Program-made: the position numbers and the translations under genes | The notes under the pieces: model-generated | Database searches by the model: none | What the model saw: only the letters and a program-made list of their open reading frames with translations | Told to the model about the DNA's origin: nothing | Shown: positions 18,426 to 28,606 of the stretch, piece by piece | Layout: each line of letters begins with the position of its first letter | Position numbering within the stretch: position 1 is the stretch's first letter | DNA from: Microcaldota archaeon | Lineage (GTDB): Archaea > Micrarchaeota > Micrarchaeia > Micrarchaeales > Micrarchaeaceae | Length of the DNA: 64,000 bases | Reading direction: 5' to 3' | NCBI GenBank assembly: GCA_021817565.1 | Contig: JAKAUP010000003.1 | Location: forward strand, 1-64,000

Positions 18426-18824
18426 TTATCCTGTTTTTACTTCTAGTTTTGAATCTTTGCTTATGCCGAGCCGTTTGCATTTTCCAGAACTGAGCTCTAT
18501 TACGAATGAAACGCTGTCCCATGGTCTGTATACCTTGCAGTTAATGCCCTTGCACGGACTTACCGAATGCGCTATATCGCATACCCTTCCATCCTTGTAT
18601 ACCCATATTATGTCTATCGGGAAACGCATGTTCTTCATCCAGATGCCTTGCCTGCTCTTCCTTTTTATTATAAAAAGCATCCCATCTAATGGAATCGAAT
18701 CCCTGTACATAAGGCCTATTGCATTCTTGAGGAACGTGTCCGCCAAAAGGAGCCTTAGCTTTGTGTCCCCAAACATGACTGAGGCTTCTCTGTACTTGAG
18801 CCGCGATGCTATAAAACGCATCAA
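18426..18824 (-). CDS. DUF192 family protein
   Basis: LRLLLADTFLKNAIGLMYRDSIPLDGMLFII...GIWMKNMRFPIDIIWVYKDGRV. Confidence 0.9.
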   Translation of the reverse strand: MMRFIASRLKYREASVMFGDTKLRLLLADTFLKNAIGLMYRDSIPLDGMLFIIKRKSRQGIWMKNMRFPIDIIWVYKDGRVCDIAHSVSPCKGINCKVYRPWDSVSFVIELSSGKCKRLGISKDSKLEVKTG

Positions 18825-18828
18825 CTAA

Positions 18829-20445
18829 TCACTTTGACACAGATAGGCTCTGCTCGCGCATAAACTGTTGGAGATAGTTCTTGCTGCCAGTGCCTTTTCC
18901 TGTAAGTCCACTCCATTTCCATCCCACAAACGTGTGCTTCCCTACTATGGCTCCAGTTGTGGCGCTTGATAGCCTGTTTATATAAACCACGCCTGCCCTT
19001 ATGTTGGCTGAGAAGTAATCTATCTCCTTTCTGCTTTTTGAGTATAAGCTGGCGCATAACCCGTATTCTGTGTCGTTTGCCATATATACGGCATTTTTTA
19101 TGTCTTCATACGTAGTCACTGCGAGTATCGGGGCAAACAGCTCGGTGTGCATTATTGGATTATCGTGATTGACTTCCACTACGGCCGGTTCTACATAAAA
19201 TCCGTTCATACTCGTCCTTACCCTGTTCCCTCCATAGAGCAGGCGACCAGATCTTTTAGATTCGTCTATCGCTTTTGCATACCTGTTGAAGGCGCTTTCG
19301 CTTATCAGCGGGCCGATGTAGTTCTCCTTTTTTAATGGGTCGCCTATACCCAGCTTTCTGGTCCTTTCCACTAGTTTGCTGAGGAACTCGTCCTTTATCG
19401 ATTTCTCAACGTATACCCTGGAAAGCGCACTGCATTTTTGGCCGCTGTATCCGAATGCTGCACCGACAATCCCGTTAAGCGCGGTTTCTATATCTGCGTG
19501 CTTCGAAACTATTACCGGATTCTTCCCGCCCATTTCAACCACAAAAACTTTATGTTGCCCGGCGTTTATGCTCTTTGATATCATCCCCATACCGGTGCCT
19601 TTGGATCCGGTAAACGCAATACCGGCAACATCCGGGTTTGCTGAAATCTCATCCCCGACCTCAGAACCAGGACCAGTCACGAAATTGAACACGCCTTTTG
19701 GAAGGCCGGCACTTTCAAATATCTTGTATATCTCGAAGCCAGTCAACATAGTCATATTGTCAGTGGATGAGGGCTTGAATACAACTGTATTCCCTGTTAT
19801 TAATGCCCCGCTGCTCATCCCTATGGATATCGATATCGGGAAATTGAACGGAGCTATAACCCCAAAAACTCCGTACGGCCTCATCCGTATTGATATTAAT
19901 TCTGATCCGCCTGGCGATCCTTGAAAGCCTAGCGTCTTCTTTGAACTACCGATTATCTTCGTTTTTCTTACAAACCCCTTGTTAGTTATAACTTCGTTGG
20001 AATAATACCTTAGGAAGTCAATCGCCTCATCGACTTCTCCGATTGATTCGTATCTAGATTTCCCGTTTTCTATGCTGAGGATTGCCGCAATCCTAAACTT
20101 ATTTTTGCTGAATAAGTCTGCTGCAGTCCGCATTATTCCTGCACGCTCTTTGTAATCGGTTTCTGACCAGGCAGGGAATGCGGCTTTTGCAGATGCTATT
20201 GCGGCGCGCGCCGTCTCCCTGCCCCCTTTTTGGAACTTCCCTATTAGGGATGCGTCTATAGGACTCCGCTCCTCCAGGGTTTCCGGCATCTTGACCGCTT
20301 CCCCATTTATAAATATTGGATAATCTTTTCCGAACTCTCGCTTAACGTGTATGATAGCGTCATCAAACAGCTTGTCAAATTCGGATTCCTTCCCCATCTC
20401 CAAAAATTTCTTATACGTAGACTCGTTTTCAAATCCCTTTTCCAT
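18829..20445 (-). CDS. Aldehyde dehydrogenase family protein (P5CDH/GAPN-like)
   Basis: VIAPFNFPISISIGMSSGALITGNTVVFKPSS; VEMGGKNPVIV; GQKCSALSRVYV. Start placed at ATG 20445 rather than 20676. Confidence 0.9.
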   Translation of the reverse strand: MEKGFENESTYKKFLEMGKESEFDKLFDDAIIHVKREFGKDYPIFINGEAVKMPETLEERSPIDASLIGKFQKGGRETARAAIASAKAAFPAWSETDYKERAGIMRTAADLFSKNKFRIAAILSIENGKSRYESIGEVDEAIDFLRYYSNEVITNKGFVRKTKIIGSSKKTLGFQGSPGGSELISIRMRPYGVFGVIAPFNFPISISIGMSSGALITGNTVVFKPSSTDNMTMLTGFEIYKIFESAGLPKGVFNFVTGPGSEVGDEISANPDVAGIAFTGSKGTGMGMISKSINAGQHKVFVVEMGGKNPVIVSKHADIETALNGIVGAAFGYSGQKCSALSRVYVEKSIKDEFLSKLVERTRKLGIGDPLKKENYIGPLISESAFNRYAKAIDESKRSGRLLYGGNRVRTSMNGFYVEPAVVEVNHDNPIMHTELFAPILAVTTYEDIKNAVYMANDTEYGLCASLYSKSRKEIDYFSANIRAGVVYINRLSSATTGAIVGKHTFVGWKWSGLTGKGTGSKNYLQQFMREQSLSVSK

Positions 20446-20569
20446 AGAAACACCGCAAGGATAAATAGCACGCTGTGATGGTGCTGCATACATTGTATGC
20501 CAAGTTAGAAATAGTAGCCAAAGATTTAAATATCGTGAGTAAATTAACTGAGTTATAAATGGTTGTAAT

Positions 20570-22000
20570 ATGTATGAATTAAACTCTACGCGCGAGGAAA
20601 ACAGCGCCGTGGTCCAGAGCGACTCCGAATATAAGGAGAGGTATGGATTCAGAGCCAACACTGTATATACCGACATGAAGAAGGGTATCTCTGCGGATGT
20701 GGTAAGGGAGATATCAAAAATAAAGAATGAACCGGAATGGATGCTTCGAAAGAGACTCGTTGGTTACGGGACATTTATGGATAAGCCAAATCCCAGCTGG
20801 GGACCAAGCCTAAATGAGATTGACTATGATGACATATATTATTACGTAAACCCTAACGCGAAGAAGAGCGTTAACTGGGATGAGCTTCCTCCCGACATAA
20901 AGGAAACTTTTGATAAGCTGGGCATACCTGAAGCGGAAAGAAAGTTCTTTGCTGGAGCCGAGGCACAGTATGACTCTGAAGTTGTGTATCATCACCTTAA
21001 GGAAGAATTGGAGAAACAGGGAGTTGTATTTACCAATATGGAAAACGCTGTTTCAAACTATCCAGATATGGTAAAGAAGTACTTTGGAACCGTGATACCA
21101 GCAACAGACAATAAGTTTGCTGCGCTGAACACTGCCGTATGGAGCGGCGGCTCCTTCATATATGTGCCGAAAGGGGTGAAGGTTGCAATACCGCTTCAGG
21201 CATATTTCAGGATAAATGCTGAAAAGGCGGGTCAGTTTGAACGCACACTCATCATAGCGGATGAGGGCGCCGATGTAACTTACATAGAGGGATGCACAGC
21301 ACCGATATACTCCACTGCCTCCCTCCATTCCGCTGTTGTTGAGATAGTTGTGCACAAAAACGCGCATGTTAGGTATGTCACAATACAGAACTGGTCGAAA
21401 AATGTATACAACCTTGTGACCCAGAGAGCGTATGTATATGAAAATGGGTATATGGAGTGGATAGATGCTAACATAGGCAGCAAGATCAACATGAAATACC
21501 CAAGCGCATTCCTTAAGGAGGATGGGGCTAAGGCAGACGTACTGTCCATAGCAGTTGCAGGAAACGGACAGATACAGGATTCTGGCGGCAAGATATACCA
21601 TTTGGCGCCCAATACCACTTCTAAGATAATATCAAAAGGAGTATCTAAGGGAAGCGGGATTTCCTCGTATAGAGGGTTGATACACATAGATAAGAAGGCC
21701 AAAAACGCTAAATCTGTTGTAAAATGCGATGCACTGCTATTAGACGAACAAGCAAGGACAAACACCTTCCCGTATAACGAGATACAGACAAATGATGCAA
21801 TGGTCAGCCACGAAGCTTCGGTAGGGAAAGTAGGACAGGAAGAGGTATTTTATCTTATGTCTAGGGGCATGAACGAGGAAGATGCGATAGCAACCATAGT
21901 TATGGGTTTCATAAACCCGCTCGTTGAAGTTTTGCCTATGGAATATTCCCTTGAACTGAAAAGGCTCATAAAACTCGACACCTCCAATTCAGTAGGTTAA
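20570..22000 (+). CDS. sufB: Fe-S cluster assembly scaffold SufB
   Basis: SGGSFIYVPKGVKVAIPLQAYFRINAEKAGQFERTLIIADEGADVTYIEGCTAP; EASVGKVGQEEVFYLMSRGM. Confidence 0.96.
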   Translation: MYELNSTREENSAVVQSDSEYKERYGFRANTVYTDMKKGISADVVREISKIKNEPEWMLRKRLVGYGTFMDKPNPSWGPSLNEIDYDDIYYYVNPNAKKSVNWDELPPDIKETFDKLGIPEAERKFFAGAEAQYDSEVVYHHLKEELEKQGVVFTNMENAVSNYPDMVKKYFGTVIPATDNKFAALNTAVWSGGSFIYVPKGVKVAIPLQAYFRINAEKAGQFERTLIIADEGADVTYIEGCTAPIYSTASLHSAVVEIVVHKNAHVRYVTIQNWSKNVYNLVTQRAYVYENGYMEWIDANIGSKINMKYPSAFLKEDGAKADVLSIAVAGNGQIQDSGGKIYHLAPNTTSKIISKGVSKGSGISSYRGLIHIDKKAKNAKSVVKCDALLLDEQARTNTFPYNEIQTNDAMVSHEASVGKVGQEEVFYLMSRGMNEEDAIATIVMGFINPLVEVLPMEYSLELKRLIKLDTSNSVG

Positions 22001-23250
22001 TGGTGTTCTTTATGGTTGATCAGTTTAGAAAGGAAGCAGAGCTATTATACAAGCAACTCCCTTATGAGAACAACGAGCTTTACAAGAGATACCAGATGAA
22101 GTTTGACCTTCCAGAATACACGGAGGAGGAATTTAAGGAGGGGGAGGAATGGAAAAGCTACCTGAAAAGGCTGGAAGAGGAATTGGGGCTTAAGTTTGAT
22201 GTTGTGGTACACAATGGCATAGCACTGCACAAGCTTTCCGAAGTTAGCCCGAACATAAGGAAAATGGAGGCAGATGGTAAAAGCGAACTAGAGAAGATTA
22301 TGAAAAGGCTGCATAATGAGCCAGATAAGTTCGTGGCATATACATGCTCAAAATCAAGGTTGGTTATCGATATAAGGGAAGATGGAAATAGAACTTACAA
22401 TATACTATTCATAAACACATCTAAGTCTTTGCCTGTCGTTTTCAACATCACGGCCTCTGGCGGGGCAAAGCTAACCGTCAACGAGCTCTTTGTTGCTGAA
22501 GGAAAAGAACCGATAGTGAGCGGATGCGTCCAAAACATAGATGTGGGCGATGCATCTTATGCAGAACTCAACATGCTCCATCTAGAAGGAAAAGAAAGCG
22601 ATGTATTCACGGTGCTTGAGGGAAATGTGGGTGCAGAAGGAAAGATGGCTACAAACTTAATAAATGCCGGCGGGAACAGGATAAGATATAGGAGTTCGAT
22701 AGATGCGAATGGTAACGGAGGGAAGGTGCAGACAAACAATATAATTATCGGCTTTGATGCGCAACGTATAGATATTGCAGAAAAGACAAAAAACATTAAC
22801 GAGGGAACTGAGTCGCTAAGCGACACTAGGGCAATAATGATGGGTAACTCCGCGGCGGTAATAAAAGGATTCTCAAAGATAGAGAAGGGAGCGAGAAGAT
22901 CAGTATCTAGGATAAACGAGCGTGGAGTAGTAAATGGTAACGACGCATACATTTATCTCATACCAGACATGTCAATAGACGAGAGCGATGTGGTTGCCAC
23001 ACATGCAGGGGCGGCCGCGCCTATAGACAAGGATGAGGTATTTTATATGCAGAGCAGGGGTATAGATGAGGATACGGCAAGGTTTCTGATAATGGCGGGA
23101 TTTCTCTCAGGCTCCATAGGTAGGATAAGCTCCGACTGGATAAAAAGCTTATCTTATTCCGCCATAACGGAAAGAATCAGGGGGAAGGGATTTGGAATAC
23201 CAAAGGCCGTCAATATCTCCGACTTGTGGATTAATGGGGCGAGACGATGA
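22000..23250 (+). CDS. sufD: SufB/SufD-family protein (SufD-like)
   Basis: THAGAAAPIDKDEVFYMQSRGIDEDTARFLIMAGFL; between sufB and sufC. Confidence 0.9.
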   Translation: MVFFMVDQFRKEAELLYKQLPYENNELYKRYQMKFDLPEYTEEEFKEGEEWKSYLKRLEEELGLKFDVVVHNGIALHKLSEVSPNIRKMEADGKSELEKIMKRLHNEPDKFVAYTCSKSRLVIDIREDGNRTYNILFINTSKSLPVVFNITASGGAKLTVNELFVAEGKEPIVSGCVQNIDVGDASYAELNMLHLEGKESDVFTVLEGNVGAEGKMATNLINAGGNRIRYRSSIDANGNGGKVQTNNIIIGFDAQRIDIAEKTKNINEGTESLSDTRAIMMGNSAAVIKGFSKIEKGARRSVSRINERGVVNGNDAYIYLIPDMSIDESDVVATHAGAAAPIDKDEVFYMQSRGIDEDTARFLIMAGFLSGSIGRISSDWIKSLSYSAITERIRGKGFGIPKAVNISDLWINGARR

Positions 23251-23552
23251 TAACTTACAAGTATGTATTAAAAGAGTATCTTCCGTCTTTCAGAAGTAAG
23301 GCGGCGCTTCTTATGAAGAAGAATTATGGTTTAAACCAGGATAGGATAGCGGAAATGCTTGGCGTCAGCCAGGCTGAGATAAGCAAATACCTTTCAGGGA
23401 TAAGCCCGAAAAGGAAATTAGAGATAGACGAAAACCAGGTAAGGAAATTTGTTGAGAGCAGGATGGTTGGTGATGAGTTGGAATCCCAGCGCAAACTGTG
23501 CGCCGCATGCCCCAAAGGCGCAGAGACTTCATGTTTGATAATGGTAAGATAG
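23247..23552 (+). CDS. HTH (XRE-like) regulator with C-terminal cysteine motif in suf operon
   Basis: KNYGLNQDRIAEMLGVSQAEISKYLSGISPKRK; C-terminal LCAACPKGAETSCL. Confidence 0.85.
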   Translation: MITYKYVLKEYLPSFRSKAALLMKKNYGLNQDRIAEMLGVSQAEISKYLSGISPKRKLEIDENQVRKFVESRMVGDELESQRKLCAACPKGAETSCLIMVR

Positions 23553-23565
23553 TGAGTGATTTGGT

Positions 23566-24300
23566 ATGAAACTGGAAATAGTAGATTTGCACGCATCCGT
23601 AGGCGGCAAGAAGATACTGAATGGGGTGTCGCTTGTTATAAATAGCGGGGAATTCCACGTAATAATGGGTCCAAATGGATCGGGAAAGACTACGCTGGCA
23701 AAAGCAATAATGGGGAGTCCTGAGGTGGAGGTGACTGAAGGAAGGATACTTGTGGATGGGGTATTAATAAATGATTTGAGCCCTGACAAAAGGGCTAATC
23801 TGGGGCTCTTCCTCCAATTCCAGAACCCTGTAGAAATAGGCGGAGTCGGATATGTGAACTTCCTCCGGTCTGTAGCTGAGAAGAGAATAGGCGGAACAGT
23901 AAGCATAAAGGAGCTTATGAATGAGATAAAGGATTATACGAATAAGCTCCATATAGACCAAGGGATAGTCGGGAGGTCTTTGAACGAAGGTTTTTCTGGC
24001 GGAGAAAAGAAGAAGAGCGAGATTCTGCAAATGGCTGTGCTCAAGCCCAAAATAGCCATACTGGATGAGCCAGATTCGGGCCTGGATGTTGACGCTGTAA
24101 GGGTAGTCGCAAATAATATAAGCGAGATATCCGAAAAATCCGGGATGGGTATATTGATAATAACGCACTATAACAGAATCTTATCTTATATGAAACCGCA
24201 GTTTGCGCATGTTTTATATAATGGTAAAATAGTATATGATGGAGCTGCTGACGCGGTAGACGAGATAGAGAAAAACGGCTACGAGAAATTCATAGGGTGA
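23566..24300 (+). CDS. sufC: Fe-S assembly ATPase SufC
   Basis: GPNGSGKTTLAKAIMG; GFSGGEKKKSEILQMAVLKPKIAILDEPDSGLDVDA. Confidence 0.97.
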   Translation: MKLEIVDLHASVGGKKILNGVSLVINSGEFHVIMGPNGSGKTTLAKAIMGSPEVEVTEGRILVDGVLINDLSPDKRANLGLFLQFQNPVEIGGVGYVNFLRSVAEKRIGGTVSIKELMNEIKDYTNKLHIDQGIVGRSLNEGFSGGEKKKSEILQMAVLKPKIAILDEPDSGLDVDAVRVVANNISEISEKSGMGILIITHYNRILSYMKPQFAHVLYNGKIVYDGAADAVDEIEKNGYEKFIG

Positions 24301-24304
24301 GAAG

Positions 24305-25540
24305 TTGCTTGAAGTGAATAAGGTAAGGAAGGATTTTCCGATACTGGATGTGATGTATGACGGGAAGCGTATCACATACCTCGACAGCGCTGCAACCTCG
24401 CAAAAGCCTGTGCAGGTTATAGACAGGGTAAGCGAATATTATAGGAATTACAACTCGAATATACATAGGGGCATATATAAGATATCTGAAAAGGCGACAG
24501 AGGAGTATATTAGTTCTAAGGAGAAAGCGGCAAAACTCATAAACTCAGGATCATATAGCGAGATAGTCTACACAAAAAATGCTACAGATGCGATAAACCT
24601 GGTTGCTGCTAGCTGGGGCAACAAGAACATAGGGAAGGGGGACCACATCCTCATAACCGAAATGGAGCACCACAGCAATATAGTACCATGGCAGATGCTT
24701 GCGGAAAGGAAAGGTGCGGTGCTGGATTATGTGAGCGTGGATAAATCAACGTATACGCTTGATGAGCAAAGCTTGGAAATGGGTCTGGAGAACAACCCGA
24801 AGATCTTCGCTTTCACACATACCTCCAATGTGCTCGGAACTATAAATGACGCGAAAAGGCTGACAAAAATGGCGCACAAGGCCGGCGCGGCAGTGCTTTT
24901 GGACGGAGCCCAGTCCGTGCCCCATATGAAAGTTGATGTAAATGAGATTGGCGCAGATTTCATCGCATTCTCCAGCCATAAGATGCTTGGGCCGGCTGGG
25001 ATAGGAGTACTCAGGGCAGGGAGGGATGTGCTGGAGAAAATGGATCCATTGATAACAGGAGGGGATATGATACTCTCTGTTGAGAAGCATAAGAGCACTT
25101 GGAACAGCCTTCCATGGAAATTTGAGGCCGGAACTCCGAATGTGGAAGGGGGCATAGGATTCGGCGCTGCAATAGACTATCTGAATATGATCGGATTGGA
25201 TGATATTAGAAGGCACGAAATTGAACTTACAAAATACGCTATTGAGTCGTTAGAAGGCGAAAAAGGGTTACACATTTATGGTCCGGATAGGCTTGACATA
25301 AAAGGAGGGATTGTGTCCTTCTCAATAGATAGAGCACACCCGCACGACATTGCGACGATATTTGACAGCTTTGGGATAGCGATAAGGGCAGGGCATCATT
25401 GTGCAATGCCGTTGGTCAAATCAGTACTTGAATTGCCTGCGGTTGCGCGCATGAGCTTTTACTTGTACAATGATGAGGAAGAGGTTGATCAGGCAGTACA
25501 GGCAATAAAGAAGGTTAAAGAGATATTCCATGTTGGGTAA
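24305..25540 (+). CDS. sufS: Cysteine desulfurase SufS (TTG start)
   Basis: ITYLDSAATSQKP, HHSNIVPWQ, AFSSHKMLGPAGIGVL, RAGHHCAMP. Confidence 0.96.
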   Translation: MLEVNKVRKDFPILDVMYDGKRITYLDSAATSQKPVQVIDRVSEYYRNYNSNIHRGIYKISEKATEEYISSKEKAAKLINSGSYSEIVYTKNATDAINLVAASWGNKNIGKGDHILITEMEHHSNIVPWQMLAERKGAVLDYVSVDKSTYTLDEQSLEMGLENNPKIFAFTHTSNVLGTINDAKRLTKMAHKAGAAVLLDGAQSVPHMKVDVNEIGADFIAFSSHKMLGPAGIGVLRAGRDVLEKMDPLITGGDMILSVEKHKSTWNSLPWKFEAGTPNVEGGIGFGAAIDYLNMIGLDDIRRHEIELTKYAIESLEGEKGLHIYGPDRLDIKGGIVSFSIDRAHPHDIATIFDSFGIAIRAGHHCAMPLVKSVLELPAVARMSFYLYNDEEEVDQAVQAIKKVKEIFHVG

Positions 25541-25545
25541 TATGT

Positions 25546-25950
25546 ATGGCATTGGACATATACGCAGAAGAGATGATATCACATTACGAGCATCCGCATA
25601 ATAAGGGGAAATTGGAAAAACCGGACATAATGCTGCATGAGAACAACCCGGTGTGCGGGGACGAGATGACAGTATACTGCAGGATAGAGAACGGAATCCT
25701 GAAGGAAGTCTCTTTCGATGGCGAGGGTTGCGCCATAAGCGTGGGCACCGCCAGCATGCTCACTGATTTTGCAAAAGGCAAGAGCTTGGAAGAAATAGAG
25801 AGAATGGACTTTAATACAATAAAGGAACTAATAGGTATAGACCCTGGACCTGCAAGAGTAAAGTGTGCGACGCTTGCTTTGAAGACGCTGAAAGGATGCG
25901 CATTTCTATATCAGCACAAGGATATAGATATAGCCACAAAAGAGCTTTGA
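25546..25950 (+). CDS. sufU: Fe-S scaffold SufU/IscU-like
   Basis: EHPHNKGKLEKPDIMLHENNPVCGDEMTVYCRI; SFDGEGCAISVGTASMLTDF; RVKCATLALKTL. Confidence 0.94.
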   Translation: MALDIYAEEMISHYEHPHNKGKLEKPDIMLHENNPVCGDEMTVYCRIENGILKEVSFDGEGCAISVGTASMLTDFAKGKSLEEIERMDFNTIKELIGIDPGPARVKCATLALKTLKGCAFLYQHKDIDIATKEL

Positions 25951-26067
25951 CTTTTTGGGGATCGCTGCAATTTGATACAAGTTTCAGCGTAAGCCGTATA
26001 CGAAGGTTTAGACTTTGTGGAAATAATCCTCTATTAATTCTACAGGATAGAGATTAAACCCTACAAA

Positions 26068-26664
26068 TTAGAATGGTGCACTTTTCATTCTATCTTTTAC
26101 GCTATCGCAGATTTGTGGATAACGAGCTTCTAAAAATAGAACTGCTTCCTTACTATCAAGAATAAGAAATGGTATGTTCTTATCTGTAAATTTCTTGCCT
26201 AATGTGGCTTGATAGAATTTTAATACTTTCTTAACCAGATTATTTTTTGCAGAAGGATTTACTATAAGTACAGGTTCATATTCTACAGGTGATGTAGAAA
26301 AAAGTTTGTCTGCTATCGCAATTACTCCTTCATCAAGATTTAAAGAATTTATCGCGACATCGTTTACATAGAATATCAGGCCGCTCATAATCTCTAAAAA
26401 CTTGATAGCACCGGCAGTTTTAAGGCTACTTTTAAATTTCTCCCCAAATTCATCAAGAACCCTCTTGGATGTTATGGCTTGATATTCAGATTCTGGGATC
26501 TCAGAACCAACTTCTATAATGTATCTAGCTATGAATCTTGTGTGCTTTAGTCCTTCATAGTTTTCCATGCTATAATTAGGATAGTATCGGAAGGCGTCAT
26601 GAAAAAAAGTATGATGTAAAACCAAAATTGATTTTCTAGGGGGTTTTATATTACCGTCTACCAT
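26068..26664 (-). CDS. Hypothetical protein (weakly PIN-like?)
   Basis: 198-aa ORF in AT-rich island; no firm family. Confidence 0.6.
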   Translation of the reverse strand: MVDGNIKPPRKSILVLHHTFFHDAFRYYPNYSMENYEGLKHTRFIARYIIEVGSEIPESEYQAITSKRVLDEFGEKFKSSLKTAGAIKFLEIMSGLIFYVNDVAINSLNLDEGVIAIADKLFSTSPVEYEPVLIVNPSAKNNLVKKVLKFYQATLGKKFTDKNIPFLILDSKEAVLFLEARYPQICDSVKDRMKSAPF

Positions 26665-26701
26665 AATAATTACCTAACGAATCTGATATGAGTATCAGTT
26701 A

Positions 26702-26935
26702 TTACTTTCTTTTACCCATATCAAAAAGGAATTTAAGGGGATCTCCTTCTATTTTTTCTATTTCGTAGGTTGGTAGAGAACCAATTTTAGTTGTAACTAC
26801 AACCAAGTCGTTCTCCTGAATATCTTTATATTTTCTTTGAGCTTCCTCTTTAGCTCTGCCATTCAAGCTCCTAAACTTTCTAATCCTAATTCCAGAATTA
26901 GAAGTACCGTTCCTCATTATATCACACACTCGCAC
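26702..26935 (-). CDS. Small basic hypothetical protein, upstream partner of 26068-26664
   Basis: 77-aa ORF, co-directional, short spacing. Confidence 0.5.
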   Translation of the reverse strand: MRVCDIMRNGTSNSGIRIRKFRSLNGRAKEEAQRKYKDIQENDLVVVTTKIGSLPTYEIEKIEGDPLKFLFDMGKRK

Positions 26936-27108
26936 TTTTGTACTTTAATATATATAGCATTATCTTAAATATTTATGTTTTTCGTTTGTTTTGGCTTTGT
27001 CTATAAAATATCTGAAAAGTACTCTTCTTGGACAAAAAGGCTCTACTTTTCGGACAAATTTTTTACTTCTTAGACAATTTCTAACAAGTTAAACAAAAGT
27101 GATAGTTA

Positions 27109-28140
27109 ATGGACAACAATAGTACTTTTTGGTTAGGTTATAAGATAAAGGGTAATTTTGTAAAAGAGCAAATAACCTATTTAATTGATAGAAAGCTTTT
27201 TAATCATGCAAATATAAGTGGTAGATATATGATTGAAAATAAATTTTACTACTATAGAATGTGGTGTAAAATTCATGGGAAGTATAAGATCTCTCTCCCA
27301 GATTTAGCAGATAAACAAAACTGGGAGGAGGATACAAAAAAATATAAGATAGAGCATGAAGATGGAACTTTAGATGAGATAGCCATAGAAAAAACCAACG
27401 AGGGATATTTTGGTAGAATATACAGAACTAAGCCGAAATATCAGCATTATGGTAAAAACAAGGGCGATAGTAAAATTGTAGATCTTAATACAAATGTAGA
27501 GTTAGTTGGGGAAAAGGGAAAAGACATAACATATTTCGCCTTTTTACCGTACAATACAAATGATTTACTATTTCTAACAGAAGTCCATTCTGGGAATAGA
27601 GGTATGACAATAATTAAAGAATTCTTCAAAAATTTAGTACCACAAGATACACACGAGATAAAATCAGAACCTCTTAAAACAAGAAAACTTTTAGATTTGA
27701 TGAAATATGCCCCTAAAGAACTTAAGAAAATTATAATTACATTTAAACGCGAACCTATTACACCAGCTGGGGTAAAATTACCAGTTGAAGAGATCATGAA
27801 AAGATTAAAAATCGAAGAAGATTACCAAATAATAATCGGTGCAAAGATAAGGGTTCAAAAAAAGAACAAGAGGGTCCTTTCTACGTTAGATAATGCGTTT
27901 AGCACTATTTTTGGAAAAAGTCTAAGTAAAGCAATTGATGAAGGAATTGATTTTCCAGAGATATTGTCAAGCGTAGATGTCGCATTTAATGATCAAAATA
28001 GCAAGACCTGGGACATCTTAAAAGACTATGAAAGAGAGATGATTCGGTTACAAAAAGGTAATCTAAATGATACTGAGATTAAAAAGGAATTATTCGCTAA
28101 ATTAAAAACAAAATTAAAAGAAGTGAAAGAAAATGGATAG
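27109..28140 (+). CDS. Putative defence sensor protein (RexA/DUF4747-like architecture, tentative)
   Basis: 343 aa; GYFGRIYRTK... TYFAFLPYNTNDLLFLTEVHSGNRGMTIIKEFFKNLVP...APKELKKIIITFKREP; overlaps downstream membrane gene. Confidence 0.65.
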   Translation: MDNNSTFWLGYKIKGNFVKEQITYLIDRKLFNHANISGRYMIENKFYYYRMWCKIHGKYKISLPDLADKQNWEEDTKKYKIEHEDGTLDEIAIEKTNEGYFGRIYRTKPKYQHYGKNKGDSKIVDLNTNVELVGEKGKDITYFAFLPYNTNDLLFLTEVHSGNRGMTIIKEFFKNLVPQDTHEIKSEPLKTRKLLDLMKYAPKELKKIIITFKREPITPAGVKLPVEEIMKRLKIEEDYQIIIGAKIRVQKKNKRVLSTLDNAFSTIFGKSLSKAIDEGIDFPEILSSVDVAFNDQNSKTWDILKDYEREMIRLQKGNLNDTEIKKELFAKLKTKLKEVKENG

Positions 28141-28606
28141 TCGCTCTGTTATAGCAGATTTAATATACTCGCTTGTAATACTTCTTATATATTTCCTAGT
28201 AATGTTTTATGTATTCGGAAATCCACAACCATTCTTATATTTGCAAAACAATACGATAATCTCTTCAATAATTATAATTATCACGTCAATATTAGGGGTT
28301 ATTGCAGTTATCGCAACTTTGTTTTCTGTTTTTGAAAATGCATTCAAAGAGAGTCGGACAATTAAAACACTAAAAGAACTAAACGGGTTTATTCAAATTT
28401 TTAAGAGATATAGTGATTCAATTTTCGTGATGTTTTTTGCTATAATAATAATAATTTTAGTTTGGTTTATCTCAGATAATGTAATATACCTAACACCATA
28501 TTTATTGCCAGTGATGGCTTTTGCTATAATAATCTCATTTATTAGAATCTACCGATGCTTTAAAATATTTAAGTTATTGACTGATGCTATATCTTCAGGA
28601 AAATAG
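28133..28606 (+). CDS. Four-TM membrane protein coupled to 27109-28140 (RexB-like effector candidate)
   Basis: 157 aa with four hydrophobic helices; start ATG inside the stop of the upstream gene (ATGGATAG). Confidence 0.7.
   Translation: MDSRSVIADLIYSLVILLIYFLVMFYVFGNPQPFLYLQNNTIISSIIIIITSILGVIAVIATLFSVFENAFKESRTIKTLKELNGFIQIFKRYSDSIFVMFFAIIIIILVWFISDNVIYLTPYLLPVMAFAIIISFIRIYRCFKIFKLLTDAISSGK

Noticed and set aside
27109-28606. Assignment to the Kiwa (KwaA/KwaB) defence system
   Set aside because: Gene order is reversed and I could not recognise DUF4868 features; Rex/DUF4747-like is the better tentative fit, but unproven.
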